This document shows positions 24,152 to 34,034 of a stretch of DNA of 64,000 nucleotides, piece by piece (position 1 is the first letter of the stretch; each line of letters starts with the position of its first letter). Source of the stretch: Limnobacter sp. 130 (GTDB lineage: Bacteria > Pseudomonadota > Gammaproteobacteria > Burkholderiales > Burkholderiaceae_B). Made by a program: the position numbers and the translations under genes. Location: contig NZ_LR732330.1 in assembly GCF_902506325.1 (NCBI RefSeq), positions 496,001-560,000 on the forward strand, written 5' to 3'. The notes beneath the pieces are model-generated. The model was given only the letters and a program-made list of their open reading frames with translations. It was not told the DNA's origin and did no database searches.

Positions 24152-25831
24152 TCAGGCGTATACAGCACGGCGTAAACGCTGCAAGGTATCGACCTGCCCT
24201 ACCAAAACCAACAACAACTTGGCGCGGGTCATGGCCACAAACAGCTTCCTGAAATCCGCCTCGTTGAAGTCAACAAAAGCCAATTCAGTCACCACAACAG
24301 CCTGTGCAGCCTGCCCTTTAAAACGATAAACCGATTCTGCATGTACATTGCCTTCGGTAAACACCTGGCTGCCATTGTCATCGTACCTACCCGTGAAATG
24401 CCGCAAGCTGTGCGGCCCAAGACTGGCTTGCGCCAATACCTTTGACTTCTCGTGACCGCGCATGCTGAGCACCGCAATTTTGTCGCGAGTAAAACCATGT
24501 CGCAAGCAGGCAGTAATGGCCTTGGCGGTCTGACTTAACAAGGACTCATCGCTGTCATACTCAAAAAACTCAAGTGGCAAACCTTCCAGTGGGCATGCCG
24601 CTTCAATGTCCAATAGTAGCGGCGACTCAAACCTGAATTCATGTTGAACAAGTTGCAATGCCTGCACCACGCGTTTGGGGTTGCGGTAATTCATGGGCGT
24701 GTGCAGGCTAACCCAAGCTGGCAAACTGACCGCCGGCTTGGCATACAGATTTTGAATGGGGTCCTCTAGCCACAACCAGCGTGTACCGGAATGCGCGCAA
24801 CGCTGAAGCACAGGCAACCAGCTTTGGTCGAAATCCTGCCCCTCGTCCACCACAATTGAATCAAACACCCAACGTTTGTCCAAAGGGGTGGCCAGCACTT
24901 GCTCTGCCAAACGGCCAAACACGCCGGGCGAGGCGTAGTCCACTTCCTGCCCTGCATCTCGCAGCATGCGGTCGCACAGGGCATGAAAATTAAACACCAC
25001 AGCACCCATCAAACCTGCTTCACGAACCTGCTGCGCCATGTGCGAAGAAAGCGGACGGTTGTAACACACATACAAAGTTCGCGCTTTCAAGGCATGGTTG
25101 CGTTGCAATTCACTGAAGGCCAATTGCGACTTTCCGCTGCCCGCAGTGCCCGTTACACGTAAACGAAAAGGCTCGAAACTGAGCCTTGAAACCCATTGTT
25201 CCAAGCCATGTGACAAGCGCGTGACCAAGATTTCAGCGGCTTGTGACAATGCCCCCACTTCAGGAACCAGATTCAGTTCATTGCACAAAAAGGAATGAAT
25301 CGCTTTCGGATTGGAGTGGCTGCTGAACAGGTCAGCCGTGATGTCGATGGTTTGAATCAGTGCGGCCAACTCATCTTTGTGACGTGCGTCTACAATACGC
25401 TCGGCATTCACAGTCAGCCCGCTGGCATCTGACACGGTGAAATCCGGGCAATAAAAAACAGGCTCAACCCGAAGGGTGCCCTGGTGTTGTTGACTGAATT
25501 TTTGCTTGAGTAAAGCCCCTTGCTCGGCCAAAGCGTTGAACACGTCTTGGCGCTGCTCACCCAATTGCTTCACCACCCGGCCCTGGTCCAGCTTCATCAA
25601 ACCGGTTTTCATCAAAATGCTGTAAACAATGCCGCTTGGGCCAAGTATCAGAAACTGGATACGGCCAGTGACCGTGAGCCCGTGCTCGATTCGTGACCAG
25701 TGTATGCCGTGATAAATGGTGTAGTTGTCGGGCAACTGCGCTTGCAATTGCAGCAAAACATCGCGCTCACGGGCTTGGGCGCCGTCTAGTGCAAGCTCGC
25801 TGGTGTCCGATGGATAAACCTTGGCGGGCAC
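24152..25831 (-). CDS. UvrD-like SF1 helicase with a degraded NERD-like N-terminus
   Basis: A 559-residue protein. The helicase core has Walker A GTAGSGKS at 228-235, Walker B VVDEGQD at 327-333, a motif IV-like MNYRNPKRVV and motif VI VAMTRAKLLLVLVG near residue 540. The N-terminal region (about 55-80) aligns with the NERD nuclease core, but the usual Glu-Ile-Asp reads Arg-Ile-Gln and the following Glu-x-Lys is altered, so nuclease activity is doubtful. It starts with GTG three bases after the exonuclease stop, behind GAGG. Probably DNA or RNA unwinding together with that exonuclease; the pathway is unknown. Confidence 0.8.
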   Translation of the reverse strand: MPAKVYPSDTSELALDGAQARERDVLLQLQAQLPDNYTIYHGIHWSRIEHGLTVTGRIQFLILGPSGIVYSILMKTGLMKLDQGRVVKQLGEQRQDVFNALAEQGALLKQKFSQQHQGTLRVEPVFYCPDFTVSDASGLTVNAERIVDARHKDELAALIQTIDITADLFSSHSNPKAIHSFLCNELNLVPEVGALSQAAEILVTRLSHGLEQWVSRLSFEPFRLRVTGTAGSGKSQLAFSELQRNHALKARTLYVCYNRPLSSHMAQQVREAGLMGAVVFNFHALCDRMLRDAGQEVDYASPGVFGRLAEQVLATPLDKRWVFDSIVVDEGQDFDQSWLPVLQRCAHSGTRWLWLEDPIQNLYAKPAVSLPAWVSLHTPMNYRNPKRVVQALQLVQHEFRFESPLLLDIEAACPLEGLPLEFFEYDSDESLLSQTAKAITACLRHGFTRDKIAVLSMRGHEKSKVLAQASLGPHSLRHFTGRYDDNGSQVFTEGNVHAESVYRFKGQAAQAVVVTELAFVDFNEADFRKLFVAMTRAKLLLVLVGQVDTLQRLRRAVYA

Positions 25832-25834
25832 GCC

Positions 25835-26773
25835 TTACACCTCTTTGAACTGTTGTTTCAGTGTGGTGCCAGAGTAACGATCAACCCCAGCCTGAATGCG
25901 AAAACCCAGCATGATTTTGCCAGTGGTGCAATACACCTGCTCCCGCAGCCACTCAATGACTTCCTTGCCCTCGGAAAAGCCAACCGCCTCGAATTCCCAA
26001 ACACGGTCATCCGCATTCCAGCGAAAACCCTTGGACTTTAGAAAATCTTTCTTCTCAAATGGTGCCTTCAGTGCAGCGATTTGGTAAATCGATTCATTGG
26101 CGCTGTCGAACAGCACCTGAAAAGGCATGCGTTGTGAAGTCTTCAGGGGCTGTGCCAATACATGAATCAAGGCATTGCAGTCTTCAACCGCGCGGTGTGC
26201 GCCGTGAAAGTAGCCGCAATCGGACAGCAAATGCTCTAGCTTACGAGCTGAATAATTTTCCTGTGTCCACGGCAATTCACGAAATGTGCAGGCCCAGATT
26301 GATTTCTCAAGCCAGGGAAAGCGGCGCAGCATAAAAGGTTTGTCGAATGCAGCATTGTGTGCCACAAACAATGCAGCGTCATTGCACAAGGCTTTCAAGG
26401 CCGCTTCATCGAAATACTGGTCTTTCACCATGTCATTGGTAATGCCATGAATGGCCGAATTTTCAGGAGTGATCGGTACTTTAGGCTGCTCGAGCCCACC
26501 GTAACTACCCAGCACCGCGCCAATTGCTCCGGTGTCCTGGTCCACCTCGATCAGCAAGGCACCCACTTCAATTACCTCACAAGTCGCAAAATCAAGACCC
26601 GTGGTTTCGGTGTCGACCACCAACACTTTCACAGGGCTGCTGATCTGCCCACCGAAACTGTCGCGCATTTGTATACGGCGCAGCACTTTGTAGTTGCCGC
26701 TGCTTTCCAGCCATTGGGCCACCGTTTCCGGGTCTATATTGCCCATGCTGTTGTTCAAGTCATCGTTATTCAA
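25835..26773 (-). CDS. DnaQ-like 3'-5' exonuclease with extra C-terminal domain
   Basis: A 312-residue DEDDh exonuclease. Exo I is VVDTETTGLDF (about residues 52-62), Exo II is HNAAFDKPFMLRRF, Exo III is HRAVEDCNALIHV. The C-terminal about 90 residues contain KDFLKSKGFRWNADDRVWEFE, a small domain seen on some exonucleases. It starts with TTG at 26773, eight bases after AGGA. An internal ATG at 26746 lacks a ribosome site. It sits between tilS and the helicase with gaps of 10 and 3 bases, so it is one operon. Confidence 0.85.
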   Translation of the reverse strand: MNNDDLNNSMGNIDPETVAQWLESSGNYKVLRRIQMRDSFGGQISSPVKVLVVDTETTGLDFATCEVIEVGALLIEVDQDTGAIGAVLGSYGGLEQPKVPITPENSAIHGITNDMVKDQYFDEAALKALCNDAALFVAHNAAFDKPFMLRRFPWLEKSIWACTFRELPWTQENYSARKLEHLLSDCGYFHGAHRAVEDCNALIHVLAQPLKTSQRMPFQVLFDSANESIYQIAALKAPFEKKDFLKSKGFRWNADDRVWEFEAVGFSEGKEVIEWLREQVYCTTGKIMLGFRIQAGVDRYSGTTLKQQFKEV

Positions 26774-26783
26774 ACGCTTTGTC

Positions 26784-27752
26784 CTATGGTTGAGTGTGTT
26801 GCAGGTGAGCCTGCTGTCGGCTTACTTTGACATGCCAACCTTTTTTCACCACCCGAATGCCGCCTTTGTTGATCCGCAACTGGCGGGCCAATTCCTGCAA
26901 TTTCAGCTTGCCGCAACGTACCCCTTGCCCCAACAGCCAATGTCGAAGGGTATTCAATTGGTTTGTTTCATCCAGTTCCCGCCACGGATTCAATAGCAAT
27001 GTTCCTGAAGCGGAAACCACTTGCGGCGTGTAAGCCTCGGTATTTGAGTCTTCTTCTGAATAGTGTGCCTGAAAAAATTCGGCCAGTTGCAACAAGGCCC
27101 TCGGGCTTTGAGGAAAGTGTTCTTCAAGACTGGGCAACAATTCGTGACGCACCCAATTGCGGCGCAGTGTGGTGTCATCATTACTGGGGTCTTCGATGTG
27201 TTGCAAGTGATTCAACCGTGCGTACTCCAGCAGGCTGGCCTTGCTACAGTTGAGCAAAGGGCGGCACAACAGCAATTGGGGATGCAGGTGTCGATCCACC
27301 CCCACCGGGCCCACAACCCGCATGCCACCCACACCCCGCAAACCAGACCCCCGCAGCAATTGCAGCAGCACAGTTTCAAGTTGATCATCCCGGTGGTGGG
27401 CACACAGCAATACCGTGTGTTGATTGGTTTTCATCCAGTTGAAAATTGCCCGATAACGCACCACACGGGCCTGGCCTTCAAGGCCCAAATCACCCGGCTC
27501 TACGTCGACCCTCAACGCTGTAAACGGTACACCCCACTGTTCGCACTGACTTTTGCAATGTGCTTCCCAAGAATCAGCCTGTTTCTGGATTTGATGGTTC
27601 ACGTGCACAGCGTGCAGCGACAAGCCCATGCTGTGCAAAGCGTGTAACAACACGGTGGAATCGACACCACCAGAATAAGCCACTACAAAACTGGCGGGTG
27701 TCGGTGTGTGGCGTTTGAGGTCGCTTAAAAAGGCTTCAAGCGACGGCCTCAA
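26784..27752 (-). CDS. tilS: tRNA(Ile)-lysidine synthase
   Basis: A 322-residue enzyme that modifies the wobble cytidine of the CAU anticodon of isoleucine tRNA to lysidine. The ATP pyrophosphatase motif SGGVDS is at residues 27-32, followed by VNHQIQKQADSWEAHC and CAHHRDDQLETVLLQLLRGSG. The start codon is TTG, directly abutting the accA stop. No ATG or GTG lies before the P-loop motif, so TTG is well supported. The accA-tilS order is common in Burkholderiales. Confidence 0.93.
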   Translation of the reverse strand: MRPSLEAFLSDLKRHTPTPASFVVAYSGGVDSTVLLHALHSMGLSLHAVHVNHQIQKQADSWEAHCKSQCEQWGVPFTALRVDVEPGDLGLEGQARVVRYRAIFNWMKTNQHTVLLCAHHRDDQLETVLLQLLRGSGLRGVGGMRVVGPVGVDRHLHPQLLLCRPLLNCSKASLLEYARLNHLQHIEDPSNDDTTLRRNWVRHELLPSLEEHFPQSPRALLQLAEFFQAHYSEEDSNTEAYTPQVVSASGTLLLNPWRELDETNQLNTLRHWLLGQGVRCGKLKLQELARQLRINKGGIRVVKKGWHVKVSRQQAHLQHTQP

Positions 27753-28715
27753 TTACTTGCTCACCTTGAAGTGACCATAACTCATCAAGCGGTCATGGCG
27801 AGCATCCAACAAAGTTTTGGGCTTGTAGGTCACCAACATATTCAAGGCAGCCTTGATGGCGGTTTTCAAATTGTTGGCTGTTTGCGCGTGGTCGCGGTGC
27901 GCGCCACCAAAACTTTCTTTGACAATTTCCTGAATCAAGCCCAAATCGCGCAGGCGTTTTGCCGTAATACCCAACGCTTCTGCTGCATCGGAGGCCCGTT
28001 CTGCACTGCGCCACAAAATCGAGGCGCAACCTTCGGGAGAAATAACGGAATAGGTGGCGTTTTCCATCATGATGACATGGTCGGCAACGGCCAATGCCAG
28101 CGCCCCGCCCGAACCACCTTCACCAATAATTGCGCTGACAATGGGCACCTGAATTTGTGCCATCTCGATCAGGTTACGACCAATTGCCTCGGATTGTCCG
28201 CGTTCTTCAGCATCAATGCCGGGGTAGGCCCCGGGCGTGTCAACCAAAGTCACAATGGGAATACCGAATTTTTCAGCGGTTTTCATCAAACGCAGCGCCT
28301 TGCGATAGCCCTCGGGGCGTGGCATGCCAAAGTTGCGCAGGGTACGCTCTTTCACATCACGACCCTTTTGATGACCAATTACCATCACGCTTTCACCATC
28401 CAGCCGGGCCAAGCCCCCCACAATCGAAGGGTCGTCGGCAAAATGGCGGTCGCCATGCAGTTCATGAAAATCAGTGAACGCGTTGGCAATGTAATCCAGC
28501 GTGTAAGGGCGCTGCGGGTGCCTTGCCACTTGCGAGACCTGCCAAGGGGTAAGTTTGCTGTAAAGCTCTTTGGTCAACACATCGCTTTTGCCTTCCAGGC
28601 GTCGAATTTCCTCTGACAAATCAACGGCTGAGCCATCTTGAACCAGGCGCAGCTCCTCGATTTTGCCTTTCAATTCGGCAATGGGCGCTTCAAAATCTAG
28701 AAATGTTTGCTTCAT
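27753..28715 (-). CDS. accA: Acetyl-CoA carboxylase carboxyltransferase subunit alpha
   Basis: A 320-residue protein with the usual family length. It starts [20 protein letters not shown] and contains [22 protein letters not shown]-type and [15 protein letters not shown] segments typical of AccA. With AccD it transfers carboxyl from biotin to acetyl-CoA, giving malonyl-CoA for fatty acid synthesis. It lies in the cysS-alkA-accA-tilS run. Confidence 0.97.
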   Translation of the reverse strand: MKQTFLDFEAPIAELKGKIEELRLVQDGSAVDLSEEIRRLEGKSDVLTKELYSKLTPWQVSQVARHPQRPYTLDYIANAFTDFHELHGDRHFADDPSIVGGLARLDGESVMVIGHQKGRDVKERTLRNFGMPRPEGYRKALRLMKTAEKFGIPIVTLVDTPGAYPGIDAEERGQSEAIGRNLIEMAQIQVPIVSAIIGEGGSGGALALAVADHVIMMENATYSVISPEGCASILWRSAERASDAAEALGITAKRLRDLGLIQEIVKESFGGAHRDHAQTANNLKTAIKAALNMLVTYKPKTLLDARHDRLMSYGHFKVSK

Positions 28716-28724
28716 GAGGTTCTC

Positions 28725-29378
28725 TTAATAGTCCACCACAGCTGGATCCAGACTGCGCCACAAATACCACGCTGCCACGGTCCGCCAAGGTTTTAATTTT
28801 TCCCCGAATTGTAGTGCTTCTTTCGGTCCGATGGGTTCACCTTCGAAAAATTGGCGCGAGATACCGCGCTGCACACCAATGTCATCCACAGGCCATACAT
28901 CGGGCCTGCGCAAACAGAACATCAAAAACATCTGCGCCGTCCAGCGCCCTACTCCCTTGATTTCACACAGGTGGCTGGTACAGGTTTCATCGTCCATCCT
29001 GTCAAGTAATTCCAGTTTTAACCGCCCCTGCTGTTCGAATTCGCTCAAAGCCCGGGAATAAGCAATTTTTTGGCGGGAAAGGCCTGTGGCCTTCAAAGTG
29101 TCATCCGCCAAGGCGAGCAAAGAATGGCTGGTGATTTGACCATTCAAGGCACCAACCACCCGGGCCCACACCGCATCTGCTGCTTTCACCGAAATTTGTT
29201 GACCCACCAACGAGCGCAACATGGTTTCATAAGGCGCACCGCGAGACCGCAATGCCCGGTCGGAATGCCGATTGACCAAGTCAGCCCACACAGGGCTTTG
29301 CAGGGTCAACGCCATGCACGCCTCCTGCCAGTAGGCAGGCGCATCAGGGTCGTGATTCAGCCTCAGGCTCGCCGCCAT
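28725..29378 (-). CDS. DNA-3-methyladenine glycosylase II (AlkA family)
   Basis: A 217-residue HhH-GPD DNA glycosylase that removes alkylated purines. The helix-hairpin-helix is at about residues 137-151 ([15 protein letters not shown]) and the catalytic Asp lies in [12 protein letters not shown] (about 161-172). It lacks the extra N-terminal domain of E. coli AlkA, like other short bacterial members. Its start overlaps the 3' end of cysS by 16 bases, so translation is probably coupled. Confidence 0.88.
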   Translation of the reverse strand: MAASLRLNHDPDAPAYWQEACMALTLQSPVWADLVNRHSDRALRSRGAPYETMLRSLVGQQISVKAADAVWARVVGALNGQITSHSLLALADDTLKATGLSRQKIAYSRALSEFEQQGRLKLELLDRMDDETCTSHLCEIKGVGRWTAQMFLMFCLRRPDVWPVDDIGVQRGISRQFFEGEPIGPKEALQFGEKLKPWRTVAAWYLWRSLDPAVVDY

Positions 29379-30769
29379 TCAGTGGCACCGCCCCGTTTGT
29401 CTTCCAGCACGACACCCAAATCAAGCAACTGCTGGCGAATGGCGTCTGCTTTTGCAAAATCTCGACCCGTCTTGGCCTGTGTGCGGGCGTCAATCAGCGC
29501 TTGAATCGCTGCCTCGTCGAACGTACCTGCCTGTTCGCCCACCTCCGCTTTCTGGAAGGCCTCGGAGGTTCGACCCAACAAGCCCAACACCTGTGCCAAC
29601 GCTTTCAATCGCTCGGCCAGTGTTTGATCGGCGCTGCGATTCACTTCATGGGCCATTTCAAACAACACAGAAATCGCAATGGGTGTGTTCATGTCGTCAT
29701 TCATCGCCTCGGCAAAGCGGGATTCGAAGTCCCGACTCCAGTCAATGGTTGTTGCGGCTTGCACATCGCCCACGGCTGTGTACAAACGGCCCAAGGCTGC
29801 CTTCGCGTCTTGAACATGACCTTCGGAATAAGTCAGTTGACTGCGATACTGGGCACGAAGAATAAAAAACCGCACCACCTCGGCATCGTAGACTTTCAAA
29901 ATGTCGCGAATCGTGAAGAAGTTATTCAACGATTTCGACATTTTTTCCGATTGCCCATTGGTTTCTACCCGCACAAAACCGTTGTGCATCCAATACTGGG
30001 CAAAGCTTTCACCGGTCGCACCCACACTTTGGGCAATTTCGTTTTCATGGTGGGGAAACTGCAGATCTGCTCCACCGCCATGAATATCGAACGTATTGCC
30101 CAGCAACTTGCAACTCATGGCTGAACATTCAATGTGCCAACCCGGGCGACCTACGCCAAAATCAGATTCCCATTTGGCATCCGCAGGCTCATCGGTTTTG
30201 GCGCTTTTCCACAGAACAAAGTCAAGTGGATCATTTTTGCTGCCAGAGACACCCACGCGTTCGCCAGCACGCAACTCATCCAGGCTTTTGCCAGAAAGAC
30301 GACCGTAGTCTGGAAATGCGCGAACGGCGAAGTTCACGTCGCCGGAATCATCCCGATACGCCAGTCTTTTGCTCATCAGCGTTTGGATCATTTCCTGCAT
30401 TTCGGCCACATACTCTGTGGCACGCGGCTCATGATCAGGCCGCTCAATGCCCAATGCATCGGCATCCTCGTGCATGGCTGCGATAAAGCGATCTGTCAAC
30501 GAACGAATACTTTCACCGTTCTCAACAGCACGGCGAATGATCTTGTCATCAATGTCAGTGATATTACGCACATAGGTAACCGGGTACCCCGAGGCGCGCA
30601 ACCAACGCTTGAGCAAATCGAACACCACCATGACGCGGGCATGGCCCAGGTGACAGAAGTCATAGACTGTCATGCCACACACATACATCCGGACGTTCTG
30701 TGGATCAAGCGGTGAAAAAGCCTGCTTTTTCCTTAGAATTGAATTGTAAATTTGGAGAGACGATTTCAT
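29363..30769 (-). CDS. cysS: Cysteine-tRNA ligase
   Basis: A 468-residue class I aminoacyl-tRNA synthetase. The HIGH motif is in [11 protein letters not shown], the KMSKS motif in [11 protein letters not shown], and zinc-binding residues lie in CGMTVY and in the GWHIECSAM / HHENE regions. Length matches E. coli (461). The ATG at 30769 has no visible Shine-Dalgarno. A possible promoter upstream would put transcription start very close to the ATG. It is the first gene of a six-gene minus-strand run. Confidence 0.96.
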   Translation of the reverse strand: MKSSLQIYNSILRKKQAFSPLDPQNVRMYVCGMTVYDFCHLGHARVMVVFDLLKRWLRASGYPVTYVRNITDIDDKIIRRAVENGESIRSLTDRFIAAMHEDADALGIERPDHEPRATEYVAEMQEMIQTLMSKRLAYRDDSGDVNFAVRAFPDYGRLSGKSLDELRAGERVGVSGSKNDPLDFVLWKSAKTDEPADAKWESDFGVGRPGWHIECSAMSCKLLGNTFDIHGGGADLQFPHHENEIAQSVGATGESFAQYWMHNGFVRVETNGQSEKMSKSLNNFFTIRDILKVYDAEVVRFFILRAQYRSQLTYSEGHVQDAKAALGRLYTAVGDVQAATTIDWSRDFESRFAEAMNDDMNTPIAISVLFEMAHEVNRSADQTLAERLKALAQVLGLLGRTSEAFQKAEVGEQAGTFDEAAIQALIDARTQAKTGRDFAKADAIRQQLLDLGVVLEDKRGGATEWRRA

Positions 30770-30775
30770 TGGACT

Positions 30776-30803
30776 CGGATAAAAAGCGGACTCAGCCTGT
30801 CAA
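30776..30803 (-). promoter_or_regulatory. Possible promoter directly upstream of cysS
   Basis: A perfect TTGACA (minus strand, 30803-30798) is followed after 16 bases by TATCCG. Transcription would begin at or within a few bases of the cysS ATG, suggesting a leaderless message. The -10 match is weak. Confidence 0.35.
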
Positions 30804-30959
30804 AACGGTACAATCTGACACAGTAGCACTCAGGAAACCTAGTTCAGAAGCCAACCCGCTCTAGGGCTTGCTACAATAGCGGTCGAGTATATCATTACGC
30901 ATGATCGAGTTTTTCCCAACCAATCACATGAACGGGTAACCCCGCAAAGGCGCAACCGA

Positions 30960-32060
30960 ATGCAGGCTAAAAAAACAATCACGTCGTCAATCAGTGGCAA
31001 ATTCAAAAAAAGCAAATATGCGCTGCTGATCGCCCTCATGGGCTTGGCGTTTGCCGGTGGCCCCGGCTATGCCGACGAGGCGGATGAAGTATCCAAATTA
31101 ATTCAGAACAGTCAGTTCGAACAGGCTCAAGCCCGTGCTGACGCTTACCTGGCCAATCGTCCCAACGATGCACAAATGCGTTTCCTGAAAGGTTTGATCC
31201 TGACAGAGCGGAACAAGACCACCGAAGCGATCACTGTGTTTACCAAGTTGACTGAGGACTTTCCCGAGTTGCCTGAACCCTACAACAACCTGGCAGTGTT
31301 GTACGCGGGGCGCGGCGAATACGAAAAAGCCCGTGAATCGCTTGAAATGGCCATTCGCACCCATCCCAGCTATGCAACTGCCCATGAAAACCTGGGCGAC
31401 GTGTATGCCAAATTGGCGAGTCAGTCCTACGACAAAGCCCTTCAACTGGATGGTCGCAATTCAACCGCTCAAACCAAACTGTCACTGGTGCGCAACCTGA
31501 TTGCAGGCAAACCAGAAACAGTGGCTGTGGCCGCTGCACCTGCTGCAGCACCAGCCAGCAAATCCGCACCAGCCAAAACTGCACCCGCAGTAGTACCCAC
31601 ACCGCCTGTGGTTGCTGCCGCACCACCCACTGTTGAAGTGGCACCAAGCAAACCTGCCCCGGCAGCAGCGCCAGCAATCACTGCCAGCAAACCAGCCGAG
31701 ACAAAACCAAATACGATCGGCATGGACAGCCAGGTACTTGCAGCTGTTGAAGCATGGGCCAAAGCCTGGACGGATCAAGACATGGCCGGTTATCTGGGCG
31801 CGTACAGCCAGGATTTCGACACACCCGGCAAAATGAACCGTGCCAATTGGGAAAAAATGCGCGAACAACGCATTGTTGGTAAGGAAACCATTCGCGTGGT
31901 TGTTGAAAACCCCTTAATCACAATCACTGGCAATGAAGCTGTGGTGAAGTTCAAGCAGAGTTATTTCTCCAACCGCCTGAACAATGTGTCCGCGAAAACA
32001 TTGACCATGAAACAGGAAGGCGGCACCTGGAAAATTACCAGCGAGAGGGTGGGCGGTTAA
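30960..32060 (+). CDS. TPR protein with C-terminal NTF2-like (Cds6-type) domain
   Basis: A 366-residue exported protein. Residues 1-40 contain a basic stretch and a hydrophobic signal ending near GGPGYADEA. Residues about 40-170 are tetratricopeptide repeats (including PEPYNNLAVLYAGRGEYEKA). Residues about 175-255 are an Ala/Pro-rich linker. The last about 110 residues form an NTF2-like domain ending in GGTWKITSERVGG, of the kind attached to L,D-transpeptidases. Its stop abuts the start of the transpeptidase gene (TAA-ATG), and both share this C-terminal domain, so they probably act together on the cell wall. Confidence 0.82.
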   Translation: MQAKKTITSSISGKFKKSKYALLIALMGLAFAGGPGYADEADEVSKLIQNSQFEQAQARADAYLANRPNDAQMRFLKGLILTERNKTTEAITVFTKLTEDFPELPEPYNNLAVLYAGRGEYEKARESLEMAIRTHPSYATAHENLGDVYAKLASQSYDKALQLDGRNSTAQTKLSLVRNLIAGKPETVAVAAAPAAAPASKSAPAKTAPAVVPTPPVVAAAPPTVEVAPSKPAPAAAPAITASKPAETKPNTIGMDSQVLAAVEAWAKAWTDQDMAGYLGAYSQDFDTPGKMNRANWEKMREQRIVGKETIRVVVENPLITITGNEAVVKFKQSYFSNRLNNVSAKTLTMKQEGGTWKITSERVGG

Positions 32061-33356
32061 ATGTGGTTAAGCAATAAGCTTCGAAGAATGTCCAAAGGGT
32101 TGCGATTTGCCGCACCCCTGTTGTTTTGGGCATTCACCGCAGCCCCCACTTTTGTTCAATCAGGCTCTGAAGAGTCGTTTGACCTCGCCGCCTACAGTAG
32201 CGCCGAACCCAAAAAAGGCTCGCTGGCCAGCAAGCTGTTTGAGTCAGCCAGCTACCAGCCCGTAATCGACACCGCCGTAGAGGAAATTTACCTCGCCTTG
32301 AGCAAGCATGAGCTAAACAAGGCGCTGAAATTAACAGATCGACTGCTTGCCGAATTTCCCAATTTTTACCTTGGCCACATGCTCAAAGGCGATATTTTGT
32401 CATTGAAGGCTGGGCGTCCCTTAACGCAAATCGGCGACATGCTCGATGTTCCCAAGGGAAAACAGGAAGAACTCACTGAGTTGCGAGACGAGGCCATAGC
32501 ACGATTCAAAGCAGTTAAAGATCGCCCCCAACGCGACTTGCTGCCTGCCGAACTGGTTGAACTGAATGACGATCAACGTTACGTGATTTTGGTAGACACC
32601 ACTCGCTCACGGCTTTTTCTTTATGAAAACGCATTTCCCCAGCCACGCTTGGTGACTGACTTTTACGTGTCCCAAGGAAAAATGGGGGCGGTGAAGGTGC
32701 GCGAGGGTGACAAACGCACACCCATTGGCGTGTACACAATTACCGAATTACTGCCCAAAGAAAAACTGACTGATTTCTACGGGCCCATTGCCTTGCCCAT
32801 CGATTATCCAAATGCTTGGGACAAACGGCTGGGTAAAACCGGCTATGGTATTTGGCTGCACGGCATGCCCAAACACTATGTAAGTCGCCCCCCCAAGGCC
32901 AGCGATGGCTGTGTGGTGCTGGCAAACCAGGACTTGCTTGCCTTGAAAAAATTTGTCGACATTGGCAGCACACAAGTTGTCATCAGCGAGAGACTTGACT
33001 TCGTGCCCGTGGATGTATGGCAAAGTCACCGCAAAGCCGCCTTGCGCATGGTGGACACCTGGAAAAAGGACTTGGAAAAAGGCTTTTCCAAAGGAATTTA
33101 TCATTACGCAAGCGATGTGAAAATAGACGGCCAGGGTTTGATTGAGTGGCAGAAAAATCAGCAAATCGGCAACAAGTCGTTTGGAAAAATCTCCATCGAC
33201 GACCTCACGGTCATGCGATACCCCAGCGACAAAGACATGATGCTGGTGTCCTTCAAACAAGAGGACAAATTGTCGGGTGAAATCCGCAAGCAACAGTACT
33301 GGATGAAAGTCGGCACACGCTGGCAAATTGTGCAAGAAGATACTTCAAAACTGTAA
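32061..33356 (+). CDS. L,D-transpeptidase (YkuD) with TPR-like N-terminus and NTF2-like C-terminus
   Basis: A 431-residue exported protein. An N-terminal hydrophobic segment (about residues 12-32) serves as a signal or anchor. A helical region follows, then the YkuD catalytic domain from about 170 to 310. It carries HGMPKHYV and the Cys motif ASDGCVVL that holds the catalytic cysteine. The C-terminal about 110 residues match the NTF2-like domain of the preceding gene. It probably forms 3-3 cross-links or anchors proteins to peptidoglycan. Confidence 0.88.
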   Translation: MWLSNKLRRMSKGLRFAAPLLFWAFTAAPTFVQSGSEESFDLAAYSSAEPKKGSLASKLFESASYQPVIDTAVEEIYLALSKHELNKALKLTDRLLAEFPNFYLGHMLKGDILSLKAGRPLTQIGDMLDVPKGKQEELTELRDEAIARFKAVKDRPQRDLLPAELVELNDDQRYVILVDTTRSRLFLYENAFPQPRLVTDFYVSQGKMGAVKVREGDKRTPIGVYTITELLPKEKLTDFYGPIALPIDYPNAWDKRLGKTGYGIWLHGMPKHYVSRPPKASDGCVVLANQDLLALKKFVDIGSTQVVISERLDFVPVDVWQSHRKAALRMVDTWKKDLEKGFSKGIYHYASDVKIDGQGLIEWQKNQQIGNKSFGKISIDDLTVMRYPSDKDMMLVSFKQEDKLSGEIRKQQYWMKVGTRWQIVQEDTSKL

Positions 33357-33367
33357 AGGACAAGTCT

Positions 33368-33970
33368 GTGACTCAAGGCAAACGTGTTTTTCTCAAGTGG
33401 TCGATGTTCTCGGCGATTGCTGTTAGCATCGGTAATTCTTCAATCTCCTCTGCGTTTGCAAAAGCGAAAAAACAAACCATGGTTAAACTTAAAACAAATT
33501 TTGGCGACATTACAATCGCCTTGGACGCTGAAAAAGCCCCCGCTACCGTGGCCAACTTTCTGGAATATGCAAAAAGTGGCTTCTACACCAACACCATTTT
33601 CCACCGTGTCATCGGCGGCTTCATGGTTCAAGGCGGCGGCTTTGAACCCGGCATGAAACAGAAGCCCACCAAAGACCCCGTGAAGAATGAGGCCGACAAC
33701 GGCTTGAAAAACGAGAAGTACACCATTGCGATGGCGCGTACCAACGACCCGCACTCTGCGACTGCCCAGTTTTTCATCAACATGGAAAACAATGAGTTTT
33801 TGAACTTCAAAAGCCCTACCCCTCAAGGCTGGGGCTATTGCGTATTCGGCAAAGTGACCGAGGGCAAAGACATTGTCGACAAAATTGTGGCTGTCAAAAC
33901 CGGCTCTAAAGGTTTTCACCAAGACGTACCGCTGGAAGATGTGATTATTCAGGGCGTCGAAGTACTGTAA
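33368..33970 (+). CDS. Cyclophilin-type peptidyl-prolyl isomerase, probably exported
   Basis: A 200-residue protein if started at the GTG at 33368, which has AAAGGA upstream. The cyclophilin domain begins at about residue 38 ([16 protein letters not shown]) and shows [15 protein letters not shown] and TAQFFIN. Residues 1-31 look like a signal peptide ending in SSAFA, so a periplasmic PpiA-type role is likely. If translation began at the ATG at 33479, which lacks a good ribosome site, the product would be cytoplasmic PpiB. It catalyses cis-trans proline isomerisation during folding. Confidence 0.85.
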   Translation: MTQGKRVFLKWSMFSAIAVSIGNSSISSAFAKAKKQTMVKLKTNFGDITIALDAEKAPATVANFLEYAKSGFYTNTIFHRVIGGFMVQGGGFEPGMKQKPTKDPVKNEADNGLKNEKYTIAMARTNDPHSATAQFFINMENNEFLNFKSPTPQGWGYCVFGKVTEGKDIVDKIVAVKTGSKGFHQDVPLEDVIIQGVEVL

Positions 33971-33981
33971 AGCTACCCTAT

Positions 33982-34009
33982 AAAAAAGCCCTTGTTCAAG
34001 GGCTTTTTT
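33982..34009 (+). terminator. Intrinsic terminator after the cyclophilin gene
   Basis: AAAAAGCCCTTG-TTCAAGGGCTTTTTT, a perfect stem with a T-run, 12 bases after the stop. Confidence 0.92.
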
Positions 34010-34034
34010 AATGACCTTATAATCAGGTAACAAG

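Noticed and set aside
24152-26773. Helicase-exonuclease pair as part of a defence island
   Set aside because: Neighbours are housekeeping genes with even composition, and there are no other defence or mobile genes. Kept only as an unexplained pair.
27771-28616. A 281-codon open frame on the plus strand opposite accA
   Set aside because: Shadow of a highly conserved gene; composition is His/Gln/Cys-rich and lacks any ribosome site.
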